Source: Chitinophagaceae bacterium
Lineage (GTDB): Bacteria; Bacteroidota; Bacteroidia; Chitinophagales; Chitinophagaceae
Direction of reading: 5' to 3'
Length of the DNA stretch: 64,000 nucleotides
Assembly (NCBI GenBank): GCA_014879565.1
Contig: JACSRW010000031.1
Span: 1 to 64,000 of the forward strand
The position numbers and the translations under genes were made by a program. Below, in pieces: positions 10,201 to 17,810 of this stretch; position 1 is the stretch's first letter; each line of letters starts with the position of its first letter. The notes beneath the pieces were generated by a model that was not told the DNA's origin, made no database searches, and was given only the letters and a program-made list of their open reading frames with translations.

Positions 10201-12470
10201 TGATTGAAATCCGCCACCGGATTGGGGTGGATGGTCACCTGCTGACTGAAGACCAGGCTGGCGCAACCCGTACCGGAAAGTACTTTTAAGGTAACGGTAT
10301 AGGTACCGGCCGCTCCGTAGCGGTGAGTCTCATTGGTACTGCTGGTCCGGATCACAGCCGGGGATCCATCGCCGAAATCCCAGGTCCATTGTGAAAGAGA
10401 TCCACCCGGTGCCGGGGCCGACTGATCGGTAAACGTAATATCTGTATTGACACAGGTAGGCGCCTGTACGGCAAACTGTGCCTGGGGCGGGTTATTGATG
10501 GAAACCACTTTGGAAGCGGTGTCGGACAAACAGCCAATATCGGTTGAGATCGCATACTTCACGGTAAAGGAACCCGCAGCAGTATAGGTATGGCTGGGGT
10601 TATTATTGGTGGAAGTAGTGGCATCGCCGAAATTCCAGAAGCGGGTCTGAACCGGGCGGCCATCTGTATTGGAGTTATCTGTAAATAAAACCGGGTTAGA
10701 CACACAGCCATCAGTTACGAAATTGAAATCGGCAACGGGATTATTGAATACCTGCAGGTCAAAATCAATTTCCTGGGCGCCACCGCAACCATCGGCGGTG
10801 GGATTGGTGGCCAGGATCTTAATCGGGTAAGTACCGGCGGTGCCGATTGTATAGGGATTGGGAAGCCTGTATACATAAAGGGTCTTCCCGTTTACTACCG
10901 TTGTGGATGTGTAAACCGGGTTAGGAATGAGTACATTAACCAGCCCCTGCGCGTTGAGGGCACTGCCGAATACCCATTCAATGGATGTAGGCTCGTAGGG
11001 AAAGGTCATCGAGAAATAAAATGGAGAACTCTTACAGGTCGCCGGATAATCCACCGTAGCCTGCTGGTTCTGAATCGACAGGTACTGGTATATATCCTTT
11101 ACATTGGTACCCGCTGAATAACCATAAGTTTCCGCATTGCCATACCCGTAAGCCAGCGCATTGAATCCGGTATCAGAATACAGGGTATGGTTTCCGGATG
11201 TTACATTACTTAGGTAGACGTAGGCATAGTTGGGATCCTGGGGATGATCCACCCAGTTAAAGATGGGCACCGGCGCCCCGTCAAACCGGAAAGAGGTCTG
11301 CGCCGTTCCCCCTTTATGGATAATAACCTGAATATTGTGCTGATGCGCCCCTGAAATCGTCAGGGGTGAATTCACCAGGGTCACCCGGTTGATGTTTTGT
11401 TCCACCGGGTTGAGCACAATCATATCCGGGTCGTAGGGACTGGGGTTTCCACCCGGACCCGAGGGACAACCCTGGGAAGTAAAATACTGCACCACCGAGA
11501 TCAGGGTATCGGAGGTGATCATATTGGGCTGGTTATTGAAAAACTCGTAAAAGTTATTGGTAAAGGAAGAGGAAGGGATCAGGGTACCGTTCAGGTACAC
11601 ATTGGCGGTGGGACTGGAACGGAGGATCCGGTAAAAGTTATTCGGTTTATCCACACTCGGGGCGGTCAGGTATTTACGGCCCCAGGCCCCTACCGGGTAA
11701 AGCTGCTGATAAAGGTTATCAGAACTGCCCGCACTGCAGCCCGGGGTAGAAATGGAAAGTTTTCCGCTACCGGAGAAAACAGCGATCCGTTTACAGGCTC
11801 CGCCCGGTGCAGCCACTGAACGGATCCTTGTACCGGTGAGGTCCACCCCGTTAAATCCGTTAACGGTACCCAGCACCTGGTATACCTGGCCCTTGTTCAG
11901 GGTGATGGTATTGGTGCTGTTGGCCAGCCAGCCCCCAACGGTATTAACGGTGGGAGTGATTTCTACGGTGGTATTGTCTTCCACCCCTACAATAGTAATA
12001 TAGGAGTTGGAGAAATTCTCGTTGGATACCTGTTTAAAATTGGCGGAATAATATTCCTTGCCCAGTACGTTTACCGGCAGGATCAGGGAAGCGGCACTGG
12101 CCTGGCTGCGGGTGATAAAGGAATAAACGACCACCGGTTTCTGGGCCGTAACCCGGATAGCCCGGTTCGTAAACAAGCCGTCTCCATATATAAAATAGGA
12201 ACTGGGTATCTGCACCGCGATCACCTGGTTGGCCAGGATGGTACCTGCCTGAAGGGTGGTTACGCCGAATATATCCACGCTGTACGTGGTGGTCACATCG
12301 GAGGAGATATACAGGGTCATGACCGGGCTTCCGCCGGTATTCATACCGACATGGTAACTGTAGGCCAGCCAAAAATCCTTGCCTTTATTAGAAAAGTCCT
12401 GGGAAAAGGATATACCACCCCATAATGAGGCTAGTAGTAATAGGGTACTTAATCTTAGTAGTTTTCTCAT
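7260..12470 (-). CDS. Giant secreted PKD-repeat adhesin with T9SS type-B sorting domain (paralogue)
   Basis: 1736 residues, first gene of the adhesin unit. The ATG at 12470 gives a signal peptide (MRKLLRLSTLLLLASLW...SFSQ); the longer frame uses GTG. The architecture copies the gene at 896-6085: an IgGFc-binding-like N-terminus (DFSNKGKDFW), PKD domains with W[NT]WDFGDGSP-type cores, three Ig-like units of about 88 residues (C-x6-PSP or C-x6-TP, then NGTAPYTF), more PKD domains, and a C-terminal type-B sorting domain (IPNIFSPNGDGVHDRW). The sorting domains of the two proteins are nearly identical, while the order and number of central modules differ. This indicates tandem duplication followed by module reshuffling. 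The many Asp/Gly-rich loops suggest calcium binding, which is inference. Confidence 0.92.
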   Translation of the reverse strand: MRKLLRLSTLLLLASLWGGISFSQDFSNKGKDFWLAYSYHVGMNTGGSPVMTLYISSDVTTTYSVDIFGVTTLQAGTILANQVIAVQIPSSYFIYGDGLFTNRAIRVTAQKPVVVYSFITRSQASAASLILPVNVLGKEYYSANFKQVSNENFSNSYITIVGVEDNTTVEITPTVNTVGGWLANSTNTITLNKGQVYQVLGTVNGFNGVDLTGTRIRSVAAPGGACKRIAVFSGSGKLSISTPGCSAGSSDNLYQQLYPVGAWGRKYLTAPSVDKPNNFYRILRSSPTANVYLNGTLIPSSSFTNNFYEFFNNQPNMITSDTLISVVQYFTSQGCPSGPGGNPSPYDPDMIVLNPVEQNINRVTLVNSPLTISGAHQHNIQVIIHKGGTAQTSFRFDGAPVPIFNWVDHPQDPNYAYVYLSNVTSGNHTLYSDTGFNALAYGYGNAETYGYSAGTNVKDIYQYLSIQNQQATVDYPATCKSSPFYFSMTFPYEPTSIEWVFGSALNAQGLVNVLIPNPVYTSTTVVNGKTLYVYRLPNPYTIGTAGTYPIKILATNPTADGCGGAQEIDFDLQVFNNPVADFNFVTDGCVSNPVLFTDNSNTDGRPVQTRFWNFGDATTSTNNNPSHTYTAAGSFTVKYAISTDIGCLSDTASKVVSINNPPQAQFAVQAPTCVNTDITFTDQSAPAPGGSLSQWTWDFGDGSPAVIRTSSTNETHRYGAAGTYTVTLKVLSGTGCASLVFSQQVTIHPNPVADFNQPNICLPAGNASFTDGSTVSGAGNSITGWSWNFGDGSPLSTVQNPTHIYSGTGPFNVSLTVTSNNGCTDTRTRQLTNIFAEPQAAFNSLPEVCIGSLIGFSDASTAPGSTVTGWSWNFGDGSPLSTLQNPTHIYPVAGTYTVTLSVTSAAGCQTVNNIATRTVRVKPLPTASISGDNTVCLNTNAVGVVFTGSNGTAPFHFTYTVNGGPGQVAIANTGNTATVPVPTGTAGTYTYVLTGVQESATTGCTQNQSGTVAVIVKSLPTATISGSVEVCRNAPSPSVTLSAANGTAPYTFEYKINGGAVQTITTTSGNTVTVPVPTAVAGTFTYELVSVKESSTTECSQVQGGTAVVVVRDLPTATLSGNHEVCLNSATPVAVVFNGANGTAPYTFSYNINGGATQTVSSGAANTLVLAVPQHTAGTFVYNLLSVQESGATACSQAQTGTATVIVNPLPAADFAAVAPVCETGSVQFNDNSVANAGNVNNWQWNFGDPASGAANTSSLQNPVHSFATAGNYTVTLIASTDKGCVSPVQSRSITVHERPKAGFIAPEVCLTDQQAPFTDTSRVNNGTITGWQWNFGDANATAGNPNTSVLQNPTHHYTVVGSYTAQLVVTSDKGCTDTARNTFTVNGSVPVAGFTVQNAGTLCSNTPVTLTDASTVDFGSVVKVEIYWDYLNNPADKTTDDSPVPGKTYTHSYPEFGSPATSSYQVRYVAYSGINCVNTSIQTITLLAAPALRFDPVPFVCSGRPSFQITQAQLLNGMAGAGVFSGNGVSSTGLFNPAIGPGDYPIRYTYTATNGCSNFAEQTVNVYTTPGINAGPDKFVLEGGQVALTPALNASFPVTYQWTPADGLSNATTASPMASPSDDKTYTLTVTSAQGCSASDAVFVKVLKTPSIPNIFSPNGDGVHDRWVIPYLESYPGCTIDVVNRYGQPVFRSVGYATPWDGKVNGKDLPVGTYYYVIDPKNGRSRMTGYVEIIR

Positions 12471-13056
12471 TAGTCCAATATCCAAAAGAAAGAAACGGAG
12501 CACTAATTTACTTCCCGCTTTTCACAAAACGAAGCTTTTCAGCAAGATATTCAAAAGAAATTCCGTAAAAACCGAAACTCGTACATCTACGATAATGAAT
12601 CAGTTATGAAGAAAATCATGAATAAGTATTATGCGTAATACTACGATTTCCGGAAGGACAGACATATAACAAAAAAGCCGTGGATATAAATGTTGTAGAA
12701 TTAAAAATAATCAGCATACAAAATTTTTACCTCAATTAATATTCAACAAAACCATATAATTAATTTAAATTCAACTATATATTATCTATCTATTGCATAA
12801 ATCTTCAAATTTGAAAATAAGTCAAATATAGGGACCTTTTGGTCACTATTTTATCTATATTTAATTCTAAATAATAACACTAAATAACTGTTTATCTATA
12901 CTATAAATAAAATAATAAATGCTACATACCTTAGTTTAATTTTTGCCGCCTGTTGGGAAGCCAATTACTAATCAGATTAGTAGCCTGTCAAACTCTGCTT
13001 ATCTCATTTAACGTTGCCTCAACGTATGAAATCCTAATTTCCCGGAAAATTCGATC
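12471..13056. other. AT-rich intergenic region between divergent genes
   Basis: 586 bp without a credible gene, clearly more AT-rich than its surroundings, especially 12600-12940. It separates the adhesin unit (minus) from a small lipoprotein gene (plus). It contains one exact minus-strand TAnnTTTG box next to an inverted repeat (see the promoter entry). No box of that quality is visible for the plus-strand gene. Confidence 0.7.
12823..12844 (-). promoter_or_regulatory. Candidate promoter and operator for the adhesin unit
   Basis: On the minus strand TATATTTG (12830-12823) matches the Bacteroidota -7 consensus TAnnTTTG and is the only exact match in the 586-bp spacer on this strand. Directly upstream lies the inverted repeat GACC-AAAA-GGTC (12844-12833), placed between the usual -33 and -7 positions where a regulator could bind. 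A start here would give a leader of about 350 nt before the ATG at 12470. No good -33 TTTG is present. Confidence 0.4.
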
Positions 13057-13512
13057 ATGTTCAGAACGGCCTCCCTCCTGCCCTTATCCCTGTTCAGTCT
13101 GCTGCTGATGAGTTCCTGCGGTTCTTTAGAAAAACCGGAATTCCGGACAGTAGAACAGGTTGAGTTCAGCCTCACCCAGCCTGTGGTCAGGCTGCATGTA
13201 GTGGGGTATAACCCAAACCGCAAGACCATTAAACTGAAAAGAGCTCAGGGCGAAATTCATGTGGAGGGAGAAAAATTCGGGGACTTCAGCGTGGACAGTA
13301 CCATCACTATTGCCGGGGAGCAGGAATTCAGTATCCCGGTCAGGATTGACCTGGTGAAGGGCAAAACCCTGAAACATACCGGTATGCTGCTCACCCGGGA
13401 TGAAATATTACTGAAACTGGACGGGAGGGCCCGGCTGGGCAAATCAGGTTTCTGGTTTAATTACCCCATCCGGTATGAAGGAAAGCAATCGCTGAAGGAG
13501 CTGACCCGGTAG
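13057..13512 (+). CDS. LEA type 2-like lipoprotein
   Basis: 151 residues. A lipoprotein signal peptide ends in LLMSSC, so Cys21 is the likely lipidated residue and the protein is anchored in the envelope. The remainder resembles the LEA14/WHy (LEA_2) beta-sandwich: VVGYNPNRKTIKLKRAQGEI followed by alternating strands, with the length expected of a single domain. Such proteins are linked to stress tolerance in plants and bacteria, but their molecular role is unsettled. The gene stands alone between the adhesin upstream region and a convergent HMA-domain gene, with a bidirectional terminator after its stop. Confidence 0.7.
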   Translation: MFRTASLLPLSLFSLLLMSSCGSLEKPEFRTVEQVEFSLTQPVVRLHVVGYNPNRKTIKLKRAQGEIHVEGEKFGDFSVDSTITIAGEQEFSIPVRIDLVKGKTLKHTGMLLTRDEILLKLDGRARLGKSGFWFNYPIRYEGKQSLKELTR

Positions 13513-13537
13513 GAATCCAGACCCGGGTGAATAAAAA

Positions 13538-13560
13538 AAACCGGAAGGTCTTTCCGGTTT
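13538..13560. terminator. Bidirectional intrinsic terminator
   Basis: Perfect 9-bp stem AAACCGGAA/TTCCGGTTT around a 5-nt loop. It is preceded by an A-run, which becomes a U-run on the minus strand. It lies between two convergent genes (stops at 13512 and 13579) and can end transcripts from both. Confidence 0.85.
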
Positions 13561-13578
13561 ACTAATACATATTATCGT

Positions 13579-13962
13579 TTATTGTCCTGCTGGTGGCGCC
13601 GGTCTGGGTTTGGGATGTGCCCCTCCGTCTTCCGGTTTTTTGCAGGACTGAGGCAGTCTTTTGTACGATTCTTCATTCGCCGTAACATCGTCAGCATCGT
13701 ATCCGCAATTCGCAATAGCCGTCTTAATCTGTTCAATATCTGTCCGGTCGGTCACATATTTTACCCGGGTCTCTCCTTTCCGGAAGTTCACATTTACTTC
13801 CAGTATCCCGTCGTGCCGCTTGAGATAGGTTTCAATTTTTGTCTTGCAGGTGGCGCATAAAGCGGTGGGCGTTTTGATGGTGGCCAGTAACACCGGTTTG
13901 GTCTGGGCCCTGCCGGTTATGAAAAAGCCGGCCAATAAAGTCAGAAGGAGGAGTTTTTTCAT
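13579..13962 (-). CDS. Periplasmic heavy-metal-associated (HMA) domain protein
   Basis: 127 residues: a signal peptide (MKKLLLLTLLAGFFITGRAQ), one HMA/MerP-like domain at about 23-95, and a Pro-rich tail. The metal site CxxC is present as Cys36 and Cys39 (ALCATCK). HMA domains bind Cu(I), Zn(II) or Hg(II) and pass them to transporters. No P-type ATPase or metal regulator is encoded nearby, so the metal cannot be inferred. The domain fit is good; the signal peptide points to a periplasmic chaperone and not a cytoplasmic one. Confidence 0.8.
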   Translation of the reverse strand: MKKLLLLTLLAGFFITGRAQTKPVLLATIKTPTALCATCKTKIETYLKRHDGILEVNVNFRKGETRVKYVTDRTDIEQIKTAIANCGYDADDVTANEESYKRLPQSCKKPEDGGAHPKPRPAPPAGQ

Positions 13963-13983
13963 GGGTTTTCCTTTGCTATAAAA

Positions 13984-14619
13984 TTAACCGATTCCGGTCC
14001 AACCCGCCGGGTTCTCCCTCCATTTTAACAATACTTCTTCCTGTTCAGGGCTGACCATCCCTTTTTTCAGGGCCAGTTCAATCAGGGAAGGATAATCGGT
14101 GAGTGACAGATACGGAAGAGACGCCTGAGTAAAGGCTTCCGTTGCAGCCGGAAAGCCATAGGTGAAAATGGAGACCATCCCGATAACATCCAGGCCCTGG
14201 GCTTTCAGCACATCCACCACCTGCAGGCTGCTTTTACCGGTGGAGACCAGGTCTTCCACCACCACGGTTTTCTGCCCTTTTTCGTAAAATCCTTCAATCT
14301 GATTCCCCAGCCCGTGTTCTTTGGGTTTGGGCCGTACATATATATAGGGCAGTTTGAGCTGGTCGGCTGCCATGGCTCCCCAGGCAATACCGGCTGTGGC
14401 CACCCCGGCAAGCAGTTCCGCTTCGGGGAATTTCTCAAAAATCACATTACACATTTCCGACTTGATATAGTCCCGGGTATAGGGAAAAGAAAGCACTTTC
14501 CGGTTGTCACAGTAGATCGGGCTCTTCCAGCCGCTGGCCCAGGTAAAGGGATTTTCAGGATTTAACCGAACTGCATTAACTTGAAGCAGCTTTTCGGCTA
14601 CCGCTTTTGCATCTGTCAT
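13984..14619 (-). CDS. pyrE: Orotate phosphoribosyltransferase
   Basis: 211 residues, normal for PyrE. It converts orotate and PRPP to orotidine 5'-phosphate, step five of UMP synthesis. The PRPP-binding motif is VVVEDLVSTGKSS; the flexible catalytic loop is KPKEHGLGNQIEG. Starts with ATG and is divergent from a Nudix gene with only 28 nt between start codons. pyrB and pyrR lie about 2 kb away on the same strand but in a separate unit. Confidence 0.95.
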   Translation of the reverse strand: MTDAKAVAEKLLQVNAVRLNPENPFTWASGWKSPIYCDNRKVLSFPYTRDYIKSEMCNVIFEKFPEAELLAGVATAGIAWGAMAADQLKLPYIYVRPKPKEHGLGNQIEGFYEKGQKTVVVEDLVSTGKSSLQVVDVLKAQGLDVIGMVSIFTYGFPAATEAFTQASLPYLSLTDYPSLIELALKKGMVSPEQEEVLLKWRENPAGWTGIG

Positions 14620-14647
14620 GCGGCGAAGATAAACGGAACCCCGGACT

Positions 14648-15274
14648 ATGGTTATAAAAATTTACTTTGACGACAAGCCCCTGTTTCTCTGTGACCAGGT
14701 GGATGAAACGGTGGAACCTTATGTCCATCATGACGACGCTGTTTTCATTGACGAACTGGACACGCATACGGTCAAAACAATGCTGCATGAAATGGATCAG
14801 CCCAAAGTGCATGCCGGGGTGTTCCTGCATCCCGATCTGGATGTCCTGAAAAAAGCCTTTTTTAAGAAATTCGTTTTAGTCAAAGCAGCCGGCGGACTGG
14901 TAACCAATGAAAAAAATGAATGGCTGCTGATCTTCCGGAGGGGGAAATGGGATTTACCGAAAGGCAAACTGGATGCCGGGGAAAAACTGTCCGAATGTGC
15001 CCTGCGGGAAGTAACTGAAGAAACCGGGTTACAACAGATCAAACTGCAAAAACAACTGACCACCACCTGGCATACTTATCATGAGGGCACCCGGTTTATC
15101 CTCAAGGAATCACACTGGTTCCGGATGAAAGTGAAGGGAGATCAGCTCCTGGTCCCGCAAACCGAAGAAGATATTTCGGAAATCAGATGGGTTAAACCAT
15201 CCGGACTGGAAGAATACCTTCCCCATTGTTATGCGTCTGTCCGGGATGTGCTCTTACTGGCCAGGAATGGCTGA
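14648..15274 (+). CDS. Nudix hydrolase
   Basis: 208 residues. The Nudix box is complete: G-x5-E-x7-REVTEETGL, within the segment beginning GKLDAGEKLSE at about residue 116. This domain cleaves nucleoside-diphosphate-linked substrates using Mg2+. The N-terminal 75 or so residues are an extra module with no recognised motif. The substrate cannot be predicted. The gene is divergent from pyrE, and its last 21 nt overlap the convergent thioesterase gene, which is unusual but both frames are well supported. Confidence 0.85.
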   Translation: MVIKIYFDDKPLFLCDQVDETVEPYVHHDDAVFIDELDTHTVKTMLHEMDQPKVHAGVFLHPDLDVLKKAFFKKFVLVKAAGGLVTNEKNEWLLIFRRGKWDLPKGKLDAGEKLSECALREVTEETGLQQIKLQKQLTTTWHTYHEGTRFILKESHWFRMKVKGDQLLVPQTEEDISEIRWVKPSGLEEYLPHCYASVRDVLLLARNG

Positions 15275-15706
15275 GCCGCTTTTTACCGGCAAAACGGCCA
15301 CTGTCAGCCGGCTGATACAGACCAGTTTCTGCCTTTCATCGTAAATTTTTATTTCCCAGACCTGGGTGCTGGCTCCGATATGCAGGGCTGTGGCCACTCC
15401 CTCCACAAAACCATCGCGGGCACTGCGGACATGATTGGCGTTTATTTCCAGACCCACGCAATAATATTTCCGGTGATCCACAACGAGAGCAGCACCGACA
15501 CTGCCCAGCGTTTCGGCCAGGGCTACCGAAGCACCTCCGTGCAGCAGACCATAAGGTTGCCGGGTACGGTGATCCACCGGCATCTTTGCTTTCAGGTAAT
15601 TATCGCCGATTCCGGAAAAAGTAATCCCCAGGTGTTCAGCCATGTTGCCCCGGCTCAGTTCCTGCAGGGCCGGCAGGCTGAGTTCTTTATGAAACCAGAT
15701 AGACAT
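15254..15706 (-). CDS. PaaI/YdiI-type hotdog-fold thioesterase
   Basis: 150 residues of the single-domain hotdog family. The motif HGGASVALAETLGS carries the helix-capping residues and the acidic catalytic residue (Glu) typical of the YdiI/MenI/PaaI branch, which hydrolyse aromatic acyl-CoA thioesters such as 1,4-dihydroxy-2-naphthoyl-CoA. No menaquinone genes are adjacent, so the physiological substrate is uncertain. It follows coaD after 5 nt and is surely co-transcribed with it, joining a CoA-synthesis gene with a CoA-thioester hydrolase. Its 3' end overlaps the Nudix gene by 21 nt. Confidence 0.82.
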   Translation of the reverse strand: MSIWFHKELSLPALQELSRGNMAEHLGITFSGIGDNYLKAKMPVDHRTRQPYGLLHGGASVALAETLGSVGAALVVDHRKYYCVGLEINANHVRSARDGFVEGVATALHIGASTQVWEIKIYDERQKLVCISRLTVAVLPVKSGSAIPGQ

Positions 15707-15711
15707 ATTGT

Positions 15712-16182
15712 TTATTTACAGATCGCTTTCGCCACCAGTTCGGGAATAAAAGGTGCTGCATTACCCCCGTTGCGGAGGATATCGCGCACAATAGTGGAGG
15801 CGACGGAAGTATATTTGGGTTCCCCGGTCAGAAAGATGGTCTCTATATTTTTATCCAGGGTGCGGTTGGCATCCGCGATGGTTTTTTCATATTCAAAATC
15901 GCTCACATAACGGATACCCCGGAGAATAAACCGCGCGCCAATCTGCCGGCAGTAATCAATGGTCAGTCCCTCGTATACTGACCCCACCACCCTTTCCTCG
16001 TCTTTATAAATCTCCCGGATCCAGTCCAGCCTTTGTTCTGCGGTGAACATGGGCTCTTTGGCTGAATTTAAACCAATACCTACCACAATTTTATCAAAAA
16101 GCGGCAGAGCCCGGTTGATAATATCCACATGACCGAGGGTTACGGGATCAAAGGTTCCTGGGAAGAGGCAGATACGTGGCAT
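15712..16182 (-). CDS. coaD: Phosphopantetheine adenylyltransferase
   Basis: 156 residues, typical length. It catalyses the penultimate step of CoA synthesis, joining ATP and 4'-phosphopantetheine to give dephospho-CoA. The nucleotidyltransferase motif is LFPGTFDPVTLGHVDII (TxGH), with RGIRYVSDFEYE in the middle and YTSVASTIVRDI replacing the usual ISST motif near the end. It is the first gene of a coaD-thioesterase pair; 75 nt separate it from pyrB. Confidence 0.95.
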   Translation of the reverse strand: MPRICLFPGTFDPVTLGHVDIINRALPLFDKIVVGIGLNSAKEPMFTAEQRLDWIREIYKDEERVVGSVYEGLTIDYCRQIGARFILRGIRYVSDFEYEKTIADANRTLDKNIETIFLTGEPKYTSVASTIVRDILRNGGNAAPFIPELVAKAICK

Positions 16183-16188
16183 GCGTGT

Positions 16189-16223
16189 TAGTTAGAAGTT
16201 AGGAGATTGAAGTTAGTCGTTGC
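16189..16223 (-). repeat. Heptamer-type repeat downstream of pyrB
   Basis: Five units of about 7 nt, including AAGTTAG twice, between the pyrB stop (16258) and the coaD start (16182). Unlike most arrays in this window, it starts about 35 nt after the stop codon. Confidence 0.55.
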
Positions 16224-16257
16224 TGGTGAGTGTGCTTCACCCGGTAATATTTCTCTT

Positions 16258-17184
16258 TTAGTTATTCCGGTTTGCAAGTAAATAGAGTACCGCCATCCGT
16301 ACAGCCACCCCGTTTTCCACCTGCTGCAGGATGATAGATTGTTTGCTGTCGGCCACATCGCTGTCCAGTTCCACCCCCCGGTTGATCGGTCCCGGGTGCA
16401 TGATCACGATCTCTTTCTGCAGGCTGTCCAGTATCCTCCGGTTGATCCCATAGGCGATACTGTATTCCCGCAGGGAGGAAAACAATACCTGGTTTTGTCT
16501 TTCGAGCTGTATACGCAGCACGTTGGCCACATCACACCATTCCAGGGTTTCGCGCAGGTTATAACTCACATTCACCCCCAGGGCTTCCCGGATGTATTTG
16601 GGAATCAGCGTGGGTGGACCGCATACGGTGACCTCCGCGCCCATTTTGCCCAGTAAATAAATATTACTCTGGGCTACCCGGCTGTGCATGATATCCCCGA
16701 TGATGGCTACTTTTCTGCCTTCCAGCCCACCGGTTTTTTCCCTGATGGAAAAGGCATCCAGCAGGGCCTGTGTGGGATGTTCATTGATACCGTCACCCGC
16801 ATTCACAATGGCAGCCGGCACATGTTGTGACAGAAAATGCGGCGCCCCGCTGGCACTGTGACGCATCACCACCATATCCACTTTCATGGATAAAATATTA
16901 TTCACGGTATCCAGCAGGGTTTCGCCCTTGGCGGCTGAAGAGGAACTGGCCGCGAAATTGATCGTATCGGCACTCAGTCTTTTTTCTGCCAGCTCAAAAG
17001 AGAAACGTGTCCGCGTGGAATTCTCATAAAAGAGATTCACAATCGTAACATCCCGGAGAGACGGTACTTTTTTAACGGGTCTTTGTAAAACTTCCTTGAA
17101 TTGTTCGGCGGTGGATAAAATAAGGGAGATATCTTCCCTGGTGAGGTTTTTAATGCCGAGCAGGTGTCGCGTAGATAGTTGCAT
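16258..17184 (-). CDS. pyrB: Aspartate carbamoyltransferase catalytic subunit
   Basis: 308 residues. It condenses carbamoyl phosphate with aspartate in pyrimidine synthesis. The carbamoyl-phosphate site is YENSTRTRFSFE, the second phosphate-contact motif is in SSSSAAKGETLLDT, and the HPGPINRGVE segment is intact. No regulatory subunit gene (pyrI) is adjacent. It follows pyrR by 40 nt, the standard pyrR-pyrB order. Just upstream TAACTTCG is a one-mismatch version of the promoter box, so pyrB may also have its own start. Confidence 0.96.
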   Translation of the reverse strand: MQLSTRHLLGIKNLTREDISLILSTAEQFKEVLQRPVKKVPSLRDVTIVNLFYENSTRTRFSFELAEKRLSADTINFAASSSSAAKGETLLDTVNNILSMKVDMVVMRHSASGAPHFLSQHVPAAIVNAGDGINEHPTQALLDAFSIREKTGGLEGRKVAIIGDIMHSRVAQSNIYLLGKMGAEVTVCGPPTLIPKYIREALGVNVSYNLRETLEWCDVANVLRIQLERQNQVLFSSLREYSIAYGINRRILDSLQKEIVIMHPGPINRGVELDSDVADSKQSIILQQVENGVAVRMAVLYLLANRNN

Positions 17185-17224
17185 TAAAAAGCGAAGTTAG
17201 GGGAATTAAGGATTCCGTTACCGC

Positions 17225-17749
17225 TTAAATCTCCACAGGTTGTCCCGGTACCAGGATCACTTCCCGGTTACGCAGTTTAACCTTGTCTGCCTTGTTGGTC
17301 TGAATGGTACTGCCCACATAATCAGCCTGTATGGGAAACTGGCGGTGTTCTTTCCGGTCAACCAGCACACATAATTCCACCTTAGCCGGCCGGCCATAGT
17401 CAATCAGGGCATCCAGGGCCGCTTTAATCGTGCGGCCGGTAAAGAGCACATCATCAATCAGGATCACCGTTTTGTTTTCCACGCCGAAATGGATATTCAT
17501 CCGGTCGGGCGGAATGATATTCTTCCGGATATCGTCCCGGTAAAAGGTGATATCAAGCTGCCCGTAGGGAATCGTAAGCCCCGGATGTAATTGCTGTAAT
17601 TCCTTTACCAGTTCTTCACCCAGCAGGGCCCCTCCCTGTTGTATGCCGACAAAAACAAGATTTTCAAGTCCGGGATGTCTTTTTTCAATTTCAGCACTCA
17701 GAACCTGCAGGATATCCTGATATTGCGCAGTGGTGATTAGTACAGCCAT
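17225..17749 (-). CDS. pyrR: PyrR: pyrimidine regulator / uracil phosphoribosyltransferase
   Basis: 174 residues, normal for PyrR. The PRPP motif is VILIDDVLFTGRTIKAALD; the family segment FVGIQQGGALLGEELV precedes it. In Bacillus PyrR binds pyr mRNA leaders and also makes UMP from uracil and PRPP. Here its promoter box ends 4 nt before the ATG, leaving no leader for attenuation of its own message. Either it acts elsewhere (for example on the 40-nt pyrR-pyrB gap) or it serves mainly as a phosphoribosyltransferase. It is the first gene of pyrR-pyrB. Confidence 0.93.
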   Translation of the reverse strand: MAVLITTAQYQDILQVLSAEIEKRHPGLENLVFVGIQQGGALLGEELVKELQQLHPGLTIPYGQLDITFYRDDIRKNIIPPDRMNIHFGVENKTVILIDDVLFTGRTIKAALDALIDYGRPAKVELCVLVDRKEHRQFPIQADYVGSTIQTNKADKVKLRNREVILVPGQPVEI

Positions 17750-17753
17750 ATAC

Positions 17754-17761
17754 CAAATTTA
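17754..17761 (-). promoter_or_regulatory. TAnnTTTG promoter box of pyrR
   Basis: TAAATTTG on the minus strand, followed by GTAT and then the ATG. By the spacing seen at RNase P RNA, transcription would start at or next to the start codon, giving a leaderless mRNA. Confidence 0.65.
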
Positions 17762-17810
17762 ACACTCCTCTTCCATCCGGGGTGATGAATTCCGGTTATT
17801 AAAAATTCCT

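Noticed and set aside
9603-10289. 228-codon plus-strand frame inside the second adhesin gene
   Set aside because: Gly/Thr-rich shadow frame on the opposite strand of repeats; no known domain.
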